From: Janthinobacterium saanense
GTDB lineage: Bacteria; Pseudomonadota; Gammaproteobacteria; Burkholderiales; Burkholderiaceae_D
Assembly (NCBI RefSeq): GCF_014200675.1
Contig: NZ_JACHCI010000013.1
Coordinates: 120,616-184,615 of the forward strand
Length of the DNA stretch: 64,000 nucleotides
Direction of reading: 5' to 3'
The notes below the pieces were generated by a model. The model saw only the letters and a program-made list of their open reading frames with translations, did no database searches and was not told where the DNA came from. Of this stretch, positions 34,847-42,651 are shown piece after piece (the stretch's first letter is position 1; each line of letters begins with the position of its first letter). The position numbers and the translations under genes were made by a program.

Positions 34847-36232
34847 CTATCCGCTAACTGGTTGCGCGGCCAGCCTGTTCTTGTAGATGCTGCCGTTTTT
34901 CATGATCAAGAGCAGGTTTTGTTCCGGTTGCGCCAGGAAATCGAGGTTTTTCGTCGGATCGCCATCGGCCACCAGCAAGTCGGCCAGCGCGCCCACGGCC
35001 AGTTTGCCCAAGGGGCCGGCATAGGGCGCGCGCAAGCCGGACAGGGCCAGCAGTTCGCCATTCTGGCCCGTCGCCTGGGCCAGCAAGGTCAGCGGGTCGT
35101 AAAAGCGCGTCAGCTTGGCCAGTTGCCGTCCTTGCGTGGACGTCATCTTGGCATTGAACAGGATATCGGTGCCCCAGCCCGTCTTGATGCCGTATTTTTG
35201 CGCCAGCGCGTAGGCGTGCACCGTGCCATCGGAAACGATGCGCTGGCTGGCCCTGCGCGCCGCGTCGGGATACACATTGCTGTCTTCGTCTTGCAGAAAC
35301 GGCTGCAAGCTCCACCACACGCCGCCGTCGCGCATCCTGCGCGCGCTCTCCTCGTCGGCCAGCTGGCCATGCTCGATGCTGCGCACGCCCGCGCGGATGG
35401 CGCGCTGTATGCCTTTCGGCGTGTAGACGTGGGCCATCACATACGTGCCCCAGTCGGCGGCCGCCTCCACGCCGGCGCGCAGTTCGCGTTCCGAGTATTG
35501 CGTGCTGTCGAGCGGGTCGTATAGCGAGGCCACGCCGCCGCCGGCCAGCATCTTGACTTGCGTAGCGCCCAGCATCAATTGTTCGCGCACCCGGCGCAGC
35601 ACTTCCGTTTCGCCATCGGCGATCATGGCCACGCCCACCGATTCCACCGCGCTCAACGGCGCATTGGCCGCGCGCGGCACTTCCGAGCGCAGGCGGAAGT
35701 CGCCATGGCCCGAGGTTTGCGAAATCATGGCGCCCGATGGAAAGATGCGCGGACCCATCACGATGCCTTCATCGATGGCGCGCTTGAGGGCAAACGCCGG
35801 GCCGCCCGCGTCGCGCACGGAAGTAAAACCGCGCAGCAGGGTGCGCTGCGCTTCCTGCGCCGCCACCAGGTATAAATAGCCGACATCGGACGTCATGGCC
35901 GTGGCCTGGTTGATGCCGGCCAGCATGGTATGCCAATGGGCGTCGATCAGGCCTGGCATCACCAGCTTGCCCTGGCAATCGATGATTTGTGCGCCTTCGA
36001 CTTTCTCGCCGGCTGATGGCAGCGCGGTGATGGTGGTCCCCGTCACCAGCAGATTGACACCCGTGCGTGGCGGCTTGCCCGTGCCGTCGAACAGGCGCAT
36101 ATTGGTCAGCAGCAATGGCCGTACGGGCGCCTGCGGCTGCTGGGCGATGGCATTGCTAGCAGACAGTCCCAGGAAGGGCGCCAGCATGGCGGCCGTGCCG
36201 CCCAGAAACTGGCGCCGCCGCATGTCCGCCAT
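34847..36232 (-). CDS. Tat-exported amidohydrolase (imidazolonepropionase/prolidase-like)
   Basis: This 461-residue protein begins with a twin-arginine type leader (MRRRQFLGGTAAMLAPFLG). It is an amidohydrolase-superfamily enzyme: VMPGLIDAHWHTMLAG gives the first His pair, VKMLAGGGV lies near the bridging position, and AHVYTPKGIQRA and SIEHGQL give further His ligands. GWGTDILF holds the last Asp. Related enzymes hydrolyse cyclic amides, dipeptides or organophosphates. The start at 36232 fits the leader. The frame stays open to 36370 with coding-like codon use and a CDCGG motif, so an N-terminal extension is possible. Confidence 0.85.
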   Translation of the reverse strand: MADMRRRQFLGGTAAMLAPFLGLSASNAIAQQPQAPVRPLLLTNMRLFDGTGKPPRTGVNLLVTGTTITALPSAGEKVEGAQIIDCQGKLVMPGLIDAHWHTMLAGINQATAMTSDVGYLYLVAAQEAQRTLLRGFTSVRDAGGPAFALKRAIDEGIVMGPRIFPSGAMISQTSGHGDFRLRSEVPRAANAPLSAVESVGVAMIADGETEVLRRVREQLMLGATQVKMLAGGGVASLYDPLDSTQYSERELRAGVEAAADWGTYVMAHVYTPKGIQRAIRAGVRSIEHGQLADEESARRMRDGGVWWSLQPFLQDEDSNVYPDAARRASQRIVSDGTVHAYALAQKYGIKTGWGTDILFNAKMTSTQGRQLAKLTRFYDPLTLLAQATGQNGELLALSGLRAPYAGPLGKLAVGALADLLVADGDPTKNLDFLAQPEQNLLLIMKNGSIYKNRLAAQPVSG

Positions 36233-36537
36233 GACCCGTTGGTACAGGATATTGAAGACGGTGCCGCCGCAATCGCAGGCGCGCGGTTTGAGTCCGCCCG
36301 TCTGCCAGGCGCTGGCCAGTGTCTGTTCCGCTGTCGTCAATGCAGTGCGAGCGAGTGCCATGGCGATCATCCCTTATGCCGAGGTGTTGGAGCGCTCATT
36401 GAAAGCCGCACGGTAAGCGGAGTCAAGCGTGCACTTGCTTTACGAAAACAAATATAGAATTGACAGGTGGTCCGCTACGCTGGGCCCGTGCCGTTTGCAG
36501 TTCAATGCCTGATGATGCTTAATCGAGGAGGTCACGC
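36233..36537. other. Divergent intergenic region
   Basis: If the amidohydrolase starts at 36232, this is a 305-base divergent promoter region. About 140 bases of it could instead be coding on the minus strand (see the amidohydrolase entry). A strong gaggagg ribosome binding site lies at its right end for the gene at 36538. Confidence 0.45.
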
Positions 36538-36918
36538 ATGTCCATGAAAAATTTTCAAAAAATTACTGCTGCACTGGTGCTGGCTGTCAGCAGTGGCACG
36601 GCCGCCGCCGTGGGCCTGGGTTTTCTGGCAGAAACGCCCATGGCTTATCTGAATAAATACGATAGCCCGGCTTTGACCAAGGCGGCGACCCATGCGCTCA
36701 ATGAACAGAAAGATGGCGAAACGGCGCAGTGGAGCAACGAAGGCTTGCGCAATTCCGTGCGCATCCACGCCGATATCACGGCCAGCGAGACGGTAAAGAC
36801 CGAGGCCCAGGTCTGCCGTACCCTGCATGTGGCTTTGCAGGCCAAGGGGCAGGACCAGACGCTGAAATTGAAACTGTGCAAATCAGGTAGCGAAAACTGG
36901 AAAGTGGCGAAATCCTGA
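36538..36918 (+). CDS. Small exported protein resembling RT0821/Lpp0805 surface antigens
   Basis: This 126-residue protein has a signal peptide (ITAALVLAVSSGTAAAVGLG) and a beta-sandwich-like domain: ALNEQKDGETAQWSNEGLRN then AQVCRTLHVAL and KLCKSGSENWKVAK. This pattern (DGET.W, C...C, W-K) is that of the C-terminal domain of 17-kDa surface antigens. The two cysteines probably pair in the periplasm. The function is unknown. The start has a gaggagg site. It stands alone upstream of msbA, with about 120 bases between. Confidence 0.7.
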   Translation: MSMKNFQKITAALVLAVSSGTAAAVGLGFLAETPMAYLNKYDSPALTKAATHALNEQKDGETAQWSNEGLRNSVRIHADITASETVKTEAQVCRTLHVALQAKGQDQTLKLKLCKSGSENWKVAKS

Positions 36919-37040
36919 TCTTTCCCGCAGGCATGGTGTTGTGAGGAAGGCGGATTCCCCCGGCTACGCTAGAGAGTTTATTCTAGGGAAACCCCGGCAC
37001 GCGTTAAAATCACGCTTTCCCTCTTACTCTCGTCACCTAC

Positions 37041-38873
37041 ATGCAGCAAAGCCGCCGATTATTTTTCCGCCTGGTCAGCCAGTTCCGCCGTTACGGCGCG
37101 ATTGTCGCCGCCACCTTGCTGGCCGTGGGCGTGGCCTCTGCCACCGATGTGCTGCTGATACGCCAGTTGCAAAACGTGGTGGACGCCATGCGCAGCACCG
37201 CCACCGAGCACGCTGCGCCGGTGACGGGCATGATGGCCACGCTGCAAGGCTGGGTAGACCGTGTCCTGCCCGCACATGCGGGGCAAGCGGAACTGTGGGT
37301 GATCCCGGCCACCATCCTGGGCCTGGCCGTCATGCGCATGGTGTCGAGTTTTGCCGGCGATTACGGTTCCGTGTGGCTGTCGAGCCGGGTGCAGGCCGAT
37401 TTGCGCGAGCAGATGTTTGCCACCATCATGCGCCTTCCCAGCCGCTTTTTTGACACCAGCACCACCAGCGTGACGCAATCGCGCGTGGCCTTCGACGCCA
37501 GCCAGGTATCGCAGGCGGGCTTGAACGTGCTCAACGTGATGGTGCGCGACTCGGTGGCTACCATCGGCTATCTGGTCTTGCTGTTCAGCATAGACGTCAA
37601 GCTGGCCATCTTTTGCATGGCGTCCTTGCCTATCGTCGCGCTGGTAGTCACCTTGGCGGGGCGGCGCATGCGCCATTTGAGCAAGAGCGCCCAGCAAGCC
37701 GTAGGTGAGCTCACGTCCGTGCTCGATGAAAGCATAGGCGGCCAGCGCGTGGTGAAAATCTTTGGCGGCCAGCAATATGAAAAGAAACGTTTCCTGCGCG
37801 TCGTCAAGCTGAACCGCCAGCTGGCCGTCAAGCATGCAGCCACCTCGGCCGTCAATTCCGGCTTCATCATGATGCTGGTCGGCATTACCTTGTCGTCGGT
37901 GATTTATTTCGCCATGCTGCGCGCACAAAGCGGCGCCATCACGCCCGGCGCTTTCGTCGCCTTCATGGGCGCGCTGATGGCCATGCAGTCGCCGATCAAG
38001 AACCTGACCAAGATCAACGAACCGCTGCAGCGTGGCCTGGCGGCGGCCGAATCCGTGTTCACCCTGATCGATACACCGGTCGAACCGGACCCTGGCACAC
38101 TGGCGCCAGCGGCGGTGCAGGGTAATCTGTCGCTGCAGAACGTGAACTTCCGCTACAGCGACGATCCCGATGCGCCAACTGCACTCAACAATATTGTGCT
38201 CGACATCGCGGCCGGCGAGACGGTGGCCCTGGTGGGCGGTTCCGGCGGCGGCAAGACCACCTTGCTGGGTCTGCTACCGCGCTTCTATGACGTCAGCAGC
38301 GGTCGCATCCTGCTCGATGGCCTCGATGTGCGCGATTACGAATTGCTGGCCTTGCGGCGCCAGTTCGCGCTGGTCAGCCAGGACGTGATCCTGTTCAACG
38401 ATACGATGGCGGCCAATATCGCCTATGGCGATCCGGCGCCGGACCAGGCCCGCATCGAGTCGTGTGCGCGCGCCGCCTATGCCCATGATTTCATCGCGCA
38501 ATTGCCGCAGGGTTATGCGACGCAAGCTGGCCAGAATGGTTCGCGCCTGTCCGGTGGGCAACGCCAGCGCCTGGCGATCGCCCGCGCGCTGTACAAGGAT
38601 GCGCCTATCTTGCTGCTCGATGAAGCGACCAGCGCGCTCGATACCGAATCCGAACGGCAAGTGCAGGCAGCGCTGGAAGTGCTGATGCGCGACCGCACCA
38701 CCATCGTCATCGCCCACCGTTTGTCGACCATAGAAAGCGCCGACCGCATCGTCGTGATGCAGGGCGGCCAGCTGGTGGAATCGGGCAGCCATGCCGCCTT
38801 GCTGGAGCGCAACGGCGCCTATGCACGCCTGCATGCCAGCCAGTTGTCGCCGGTCAAGGAGGGCGTGCGCTAA
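37041..38873 (+). CDS. msbA: Lipid A export ABC transporter MsbA
   Basis: This 610-residue protein is an ABC exporter half-transporter with six membrane helices (about 15-310) fused to an ATPase domain. Walker A is GGSGGGKTT (about residue 398), the signature LSGGQ is at about 503, and Walker B is ILLLDEAT with the switch His in IVIAHRLST. MsbA flips core-lipid A across the inner membrane. The family assignment to MsbA rather than another exporter rests on overall layout and length. It is monocistronic, ending in a good terminator. Confidence 0.88.
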   Translation: MQQSRRLFFRLVSQFRRYGAIVAATLLAVGVASATDVLLIRQLQNVVDAMRSTATEHAAPVTGMMATLQGWVDRVLPAHAGQAELWVIPATILGLAVMRMVSSFAGDYGSVWLSSRVQADLREQMFATIMRLPSRFFDTSTTSVTQSRVAFDASQVSQAGLNVLNVMVRDSVATIGYLVLLFSIDVKLAIFCMASLPIVALVVTLAGRRMRHLSKSAQQAVGELTSVLDESIGGQRVVKIFGGQQYEKKRFLRVVKLNRQLAVKHAATSAVNSGFIMMLVGITLSSVIYFAMLRAQSGAITPGAFVAFMGALMAMQSPIKNLTKINEPLQRGLAAAESVFTLIDTPVEPDPGTLAPAAVQGNLSLQNVNFRYSDDPDAPTALNNIVLDIAAGETVALVGGSGGGKTTLLGLLPRFYDVSSGRILLDGLDVRDYELLALRRQFALVSQDVILFNDTMAANIAYGDPAPDQARIESCARAAYAHDFIAQLPQGYATQAGQNGSRLSGGQRQRLAIARALYKDAPILLLDEATSALDTESERQVQAALEVLMRDRTTIVIAHRLSTIESADRIVVMQGGQLVESGSHAALLERNGAYARLHASQLSPVKEGVR

Positions 38874-39440
38874 GCAAGCGTTGCCGCTGCAACAAGAAAT
38901 AACAAGGGCGCCCATGTGGCGCCCTTGTTGTTTCTGGAGTGAAAAATGGGTGGTGCATAAGGGATAAAGCGCATAAGGAATCGGCCGCAATATGGCTTGT
39001 TATTTACCACATTATCTTTGTATCCCGAATTGCTTATACATGAAATTAAATTTCAAAATCTATCGAAAAGTAACAATTTGATTTTATTTTGATTTTCAGT
39101 ATGTTTATCCAGGCAATCAGGTTTGGTAAATTCAATATTTGCAATAGTTGTTGGCGCTATCGTAATTTTTATTTTTCATTATTTTTAATTTCAGTTACAA
39201 TAAATTCCGTACGGAAATTATTTTTTTGCTTTCAGGCGTACTTCATGTGGAAAATACGATAGGACCTGATAATTTTATTGATCGGGAGAGGCGACTATTT
39301 TTTGCAGATTGCTGGAATGATTTCTGGCGATATTGTCGATGAATTCCTGGTTCGGCGAATATTCCTGCGGCATGGCATTGGCAGTGGCATGTCTGATGCG
39401 GCCTTCAATCTGTTCTCTTTATTCTGAAACGAACATTACA
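38874..39440. other. Gene-free AT-rich region upstream of the tubulin-caspase cluster
   Basis: After the msbA terminator comes about 500 bases of strikingly AT-rich DNA with no credible gene. It contains a perfect 12-base palindrome ttccgtacggaa (39205-39216). As the only long leader before six co-oriented genes, it is the natural place for the cluster's promoter and control sites, which I cannot pin down. Confidence 0.5.
38901..38932 (+). terminator. Intrinsic terminator of msbA
   Basis: A 12-base perfect stem (aacaagggcgcc / ggcgcccttgtt) with a five-base loop (catgt) is followed by a short T-rich tail. Confidence 0.8.
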
Positions 39441-40187
39441 ATGATAAATCCGAGTTTTTTTCCATCAAAAATGACCACTGCCGTGCTGTGTGCACTGACG
39501 CTGCTCGCGTCGAACGTGGCGGCCCAGGAATCGGCCTATGCCGATTTGGATTCTTGTGTGAAATCGGAACAGGTGACGGCAACGGCGAAGGGCGCCGCAG
39601 TGGGGGCATTGACAGGGCTGGGAGCGTCATTGTTCGGCGGCATGAAGAAAAATGATGCGATAAAGGCAACCGCATTGGGCGCCTTGGCGGGTGGCGGCAT
39701 TGGTTTCGTGAAAGCGTATTATGAAGCGACCAATACCTGCTACAGCAAGAATCCAGGCTGGGTGCCGGCATCGAACATAACGCGTTCGGCGACCTTGGCG
39801 CAAGCCAAGAAGGCTGCCAAGTACAAGCCTAGCGAGGGTATCAAGACAAGCATCATGGATATCGACATGCCGGAATCCGTGCAAAGCGGTACTGCCAGTA
39901 TTCCCATGAATACCAAATTCACGGTGCTGACGCCGGATGATGCCGAAACCCCGGTGGAAATTTCGCGCAAAATCTACATTATCGAAAATGGCAAAGAAGA
40001 TCCGATGCCATTTACTGCAGGAAAGAGCACGGAAGTGAAGACTTTCGAGCCGGCGCAGCATACCGATACGGTTAATTTCCCATTATCTTCGGATTTTAAG
40101 CCTGGCATGAAACTGCGTTATGAAATTCAGATGAAAACTGAAAAAACCCCTGTCGTCAGCAAATCGAAGACAGTAACCATTATTTAA
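39441..40187 (+). CDS. Exported glycine-zipper protein of the tubulin-caspase cluster
   Basis: This 248-residue protein has a signal peptide (MTTAVLCALTLLASNVAAQE). Two glycine-zipper segments follow, GAAVGALTGLGASLFGG and ALGALAGGGIGFVKAYY, like those of outer-membrane-spanning surface antigens and lipid-perturbing proteins. The C-terminal 130 residues look beta-rich and unfamiliar. The ATG at 39441 is chosen; one ten codons later, nearer the hydrophobic core, is equally possible. It is the first gene of a co-oriented series, 98 bases before the caspase lipoprotein. Confidence 0.7.
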   Translation: MINPSFFPSKMTTAVLCALTLLASNVAAQESAYADLDSCVKSEQVTATAKGAAVGALTGLGASLFGGMKKNDAIKATALGALAGGGIGFVKAYYEATNTCYSKNPGWVPASNITRSATLAQAKKAAKYKPSEGIKTSIMDIDMPESVQSGTASIPMNTKFTVLTPDDAETPVEISRKIYIIENGKEDPMPFTAGKSTEVKTFEPAQHTDTVNFPLSSDFKPGMKLRYEIQMKTEKTPVVSKSKTVTII

Positions 40188-40285
40188 TTCCCTATCGGGA
40201 TTCCTGGTAGTGCGCAGGCCGCCGTAATGATAAGGCGGCTTGCCGGAATTTCTCCCCTTCTCCCCTTCCTTCATAAGTGCATTCC

Positions 40286-41632
40286 ATGATGAAATCGCTA
40301 TGGCGTAGCTTTGCCATCTTTGCCATGCTGTTGCTTGGCGGTTGTGCCGCCAATCAATTGCCCGGTTATCAGCCCGTGTATTACTCCTACGAAGTGCCGC
40401 CGGAACTCATGCAGAAAATTGCGGTGAAATTCAAGCAGCATGGATTAAGCAACGCTGCGGTGGTACGCGATCAGGTGGGGCGTGTGCGTCTGGCGGGAAG
40501 TTATCAGAACGAACTGGAAGTCGAGCGCGCTTTTGTGATCGCCCAATCCGTCGTGGGCCTGAAAACCACGTCGCCGATTTATCCGGACAATATCAAGGAA
40601 CGGCATTGGGAACGGGATGCACAGCAAGCCAGTGCCGCTTTCTTTGAGCAGCGCAGGGCGCTCAAGTCGGCGGTGCTGGGCGCGCCGCAGAAACGTGCGC
40701 TGGTGGTGGGCATCAATGAATTCCGTAACGGCGCCAGGATCTCGGCAATCCAGGGGGAGGACGACGCGCGTGAGGTCGCCAGGCAGCTGGGCCGTGCTGG
40801 CTATCAGGTCACCTCGCTGTTTGGCGAGCAGGCGACCAAGGCCAATATCGAGGCCAAGATTGTCGAAGTCGGTAATAGCCTGCAAGCCAATGACAGCTTG
40901 TTCATCTATGTTTCCAGCCACGGTACTACGCCGGTACCGTCGCCCAATGGTCTCGACCAGCGCCGCATGTCCATCGTTGCCTACGATTCCGGCAGTGCCG
41001 ATGCGCGTGGTGGCGACCGCCAGGATTTCGCGCTGCAGATACAGGAAAGCTCGGTATCGGACACGCTGGTGCAGCAACTGGCGCAAAAGCCCAGCCGCGA
41101 GACGCGCGTTTTCATCGATACCTGCTATAGCGGTGAAATGCTCAATGATGTGCAGGATGAGTCGACAGCCTTCATCCTGAAAGCCAATAATGGCCAGCCG
41201 GAACGGGAAGGCGTGTCACTGGGCGCCTGGACGGGCGAGAAATATACGGCCAAGGCGATCGTCTACAGCCCTGAGGAAACGGCTGCCAGTGACAAGGCGC
41301 GGCGCCAGGGTGTGCCGCAGAAAATCGACCGCAGCCGTAGCGGCTACACGGTCATTACCGCCACCAGCGCCGGACAGATTGCGCTCGGCCCCGTACGTGA
41401 GGTGGGCGAATTCGTGAGCCCGCTGGCGCCGACGAAAAAACTGCGCGGTTCCTTCTTTACGCAGGCATTCTTTGCTTATCTGGAACAAAGCAAGGGCGAG
41501 ATCGAGCCTGCCTTTGAACATGCCCGCGACTTTACCTCGGCCACTGCGCAGCGCGTCAGCGGCGGCAAGGAACAGCAAACGCCGCGCAAGTACACCACTT
41601 TCCCTGCCAAGCAAGACAATCTATACCTGTAA
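40286..41632 (+). CDS. Lipoprotein with BON-like and caspase (peptidase C14) domains
   Basis: This 448-residue protein has a lipoprotein signal ending LLLGGCAAN. A BON-like segment follows (HGLSNAAVVRDQVGRVRLAG, about residues 55-105). Then comes a caspase domain: ALVVGINEF, AIQGEDDAREVARQL, the catalytic His in FIYVSSHGTT (His212) and Cys in VFIDTCYSGEM (Cys280). The dyad is complete, so it is probably an active cysteine protease cleaving after a basic or acidic residue, but here lipid-anchored in the envelope rather than cytoplasmic. I chose the ATG at 40286 over a GTG three codons earlier. It lies between the glycine-zipper gene and a DUF4384 gene, a domain repeatedly found linked to caspases. 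Confidence 0.85.
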   Translation: MMKSLWRSFAIFAMLLLGGCAANQLPGYQPVYYSYEVPPELMQKIAVKFKQHGLSNAAVVRDQVGRVRLAGSYQNELEVERAFVIAQSVVGLKTTSPIYPDNIKERHWERDAQQASAAFFEQRRALKSAVLGAPQKRALVVGINEFRNGARISAIQGEDDAREVARQLGRAGYQVTSLFGEQATKANIEAKIVEVGNSLQANDSLFIYVSSHGTTPVPSPNGLDQRRMSIVAYDSGSADARGGDRQDFALQIQESSVSDTLVQQLAQKPSRETRVFIDTCYSGEMLNDVQDESTAFILKANNGQPEREGVSLGAWTGEKYTAKAIVYSPEETAASDKARRQGVPQKIDRSRSGYTVITATSAGQIALGPVREVGEFVSPLAPTKKLRGSFFTQAFFAYLEQSKGEIEPAFEHARDFTSATAQRVSGGKEQQTPRKYTTFPAKQDNLYL

Positions 41633-41690
41633 AACCCACCAAGCGGATAGCCGCCTGGCGGCTGCCCGCATGACTTCTGGAAAGCGAATC

Positions 41691-42617
41691 ATGCAAAAAA
41701 CAATCATTGCACTCTCCCTCGCGCTGTTGATGAACGGCGCTGCCGCCCAAGAAGGTTACAGCGCCAAGTCGCTGTTTTTTGCCGAGGACGGCGCCGTTTC
41801 GACGGCCAACACGGGCACGCCGGCACCGGTGGAACCGATCAAGGCGGTTGTCAAAAAGGCGGCGCCGCGCAAAGCGGTGGTGACTGCTGCCAAGAAAGCC
41901 AGGCCGGATACACAGATCGGCACGAGCTACTTTATCCGTATCAAGAATAGCGACGGCTCCACGCGCGATGTATTGGCCAGCCAAAAATTTGCCACCGGCG
42001 AAAAGTTCCAGCTGGGCGTGAAGGTCAACCGTCCATCGTATGTGTATGTGCTGAACCAGGCGCCGGATGGCAAGGTCACGCAGATCTACCCGCAACCGGG
42101 CAAGGATAATTTCATCGACGCCATGGGCACGGTATTCCTGCCTGGCCGCGGCGCTTTTGAGTTCGAAGGCCCGCCGGGCACCGAGCAGTTGCTGGTGTAC
42201 CTGTCGCCGAAACCGCTGGACGTGCCGGTGACGGCAAAGATCGACAGTTTGCAGCCTGACCTGGTGGCCAGCAATGGCGGCGTCAGCAATGCATCGGCCC
42301 TGATCTGCGCCAAACCGGCCGCGGCGATTGCCCAGACGGCCGCTCCGGTGGTGACCGGCGCTACCGAATGGAAAACCGTCGGTCCCGCGCCGACGCTGCT
42401 GGCCGATGCCGGCTACAGCGCCAAGAGCGTGGTCTTCACACCCGACAGCGACTGTGCTGGCGCGCCGGAGGCTGGCCAGGGCTATGCCTCGAAAGCGATT
42501 GTTTTCAGTGAAGACGTCAAGCCCGATACGGGCGGCCACGTGGCGGCCTACATCGTCAAGACCCTGACCTCCAAGGACGACGGCCTGTACCTGAAATTGC
42601 AGCTGTCGCATCAATAA
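41691..42617 (+). CDS. Exported DUF4384 protein with three repeats of a GYSAKS motif
   Basis: This 308-residue protein has a signal peptide (IIALSLALLMNGAAAQ). A central DUF4384 domain covers about residues 80-190: GEKFQLGVKVNRPSYVYVLN, then QIYPQPGKDNFIDAMG and LLVYLSPKPLD. A short motif occurs three times: GYSAKSLFFAED just after the leader, GYSAKSVVFTPD at about 242 and GYASKAIVFSED near residue 272. DUF4384 domains are adaptor-like and frequently accompany caspase-like proteases; the triplicated motif could be a protease or ligand recognition site. It lies 58 bases after the caspase gene and 34 before the tubulin-like gene. Confidence 0.82.
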   Translation: MQKTIIALSLALLMNGAAAQEGYSAKSLFFAEDGAVSTANTGTPAPVEPIKAVVKKAAPRKAVVTAAKKARPDTQIGTSYFIRIKNSDGSTRDVLASQKFATGEKFQLGVKVNRPSYVYVLNQAPDGKVTQIYPQPGKDNFIDAMGTVFLPGRGAFEFEGPPGTEQLLVYLSPKPLDVPVTAKIDSLQPDLVASNGGVSNASALICAKPAAAIAQTAAPVVTGATEWKTVGPAPTLLADAGYSAKSVVFTPDSDCAGAPEAGQGYASKAIVFSEDVKPDTGGHVAAYIVKTLTSKDDGLYLKLQLSHQ

Positions 42618-42651
42618 ATCCGATTCCCGATCACCTCAACGATAAAACGCT

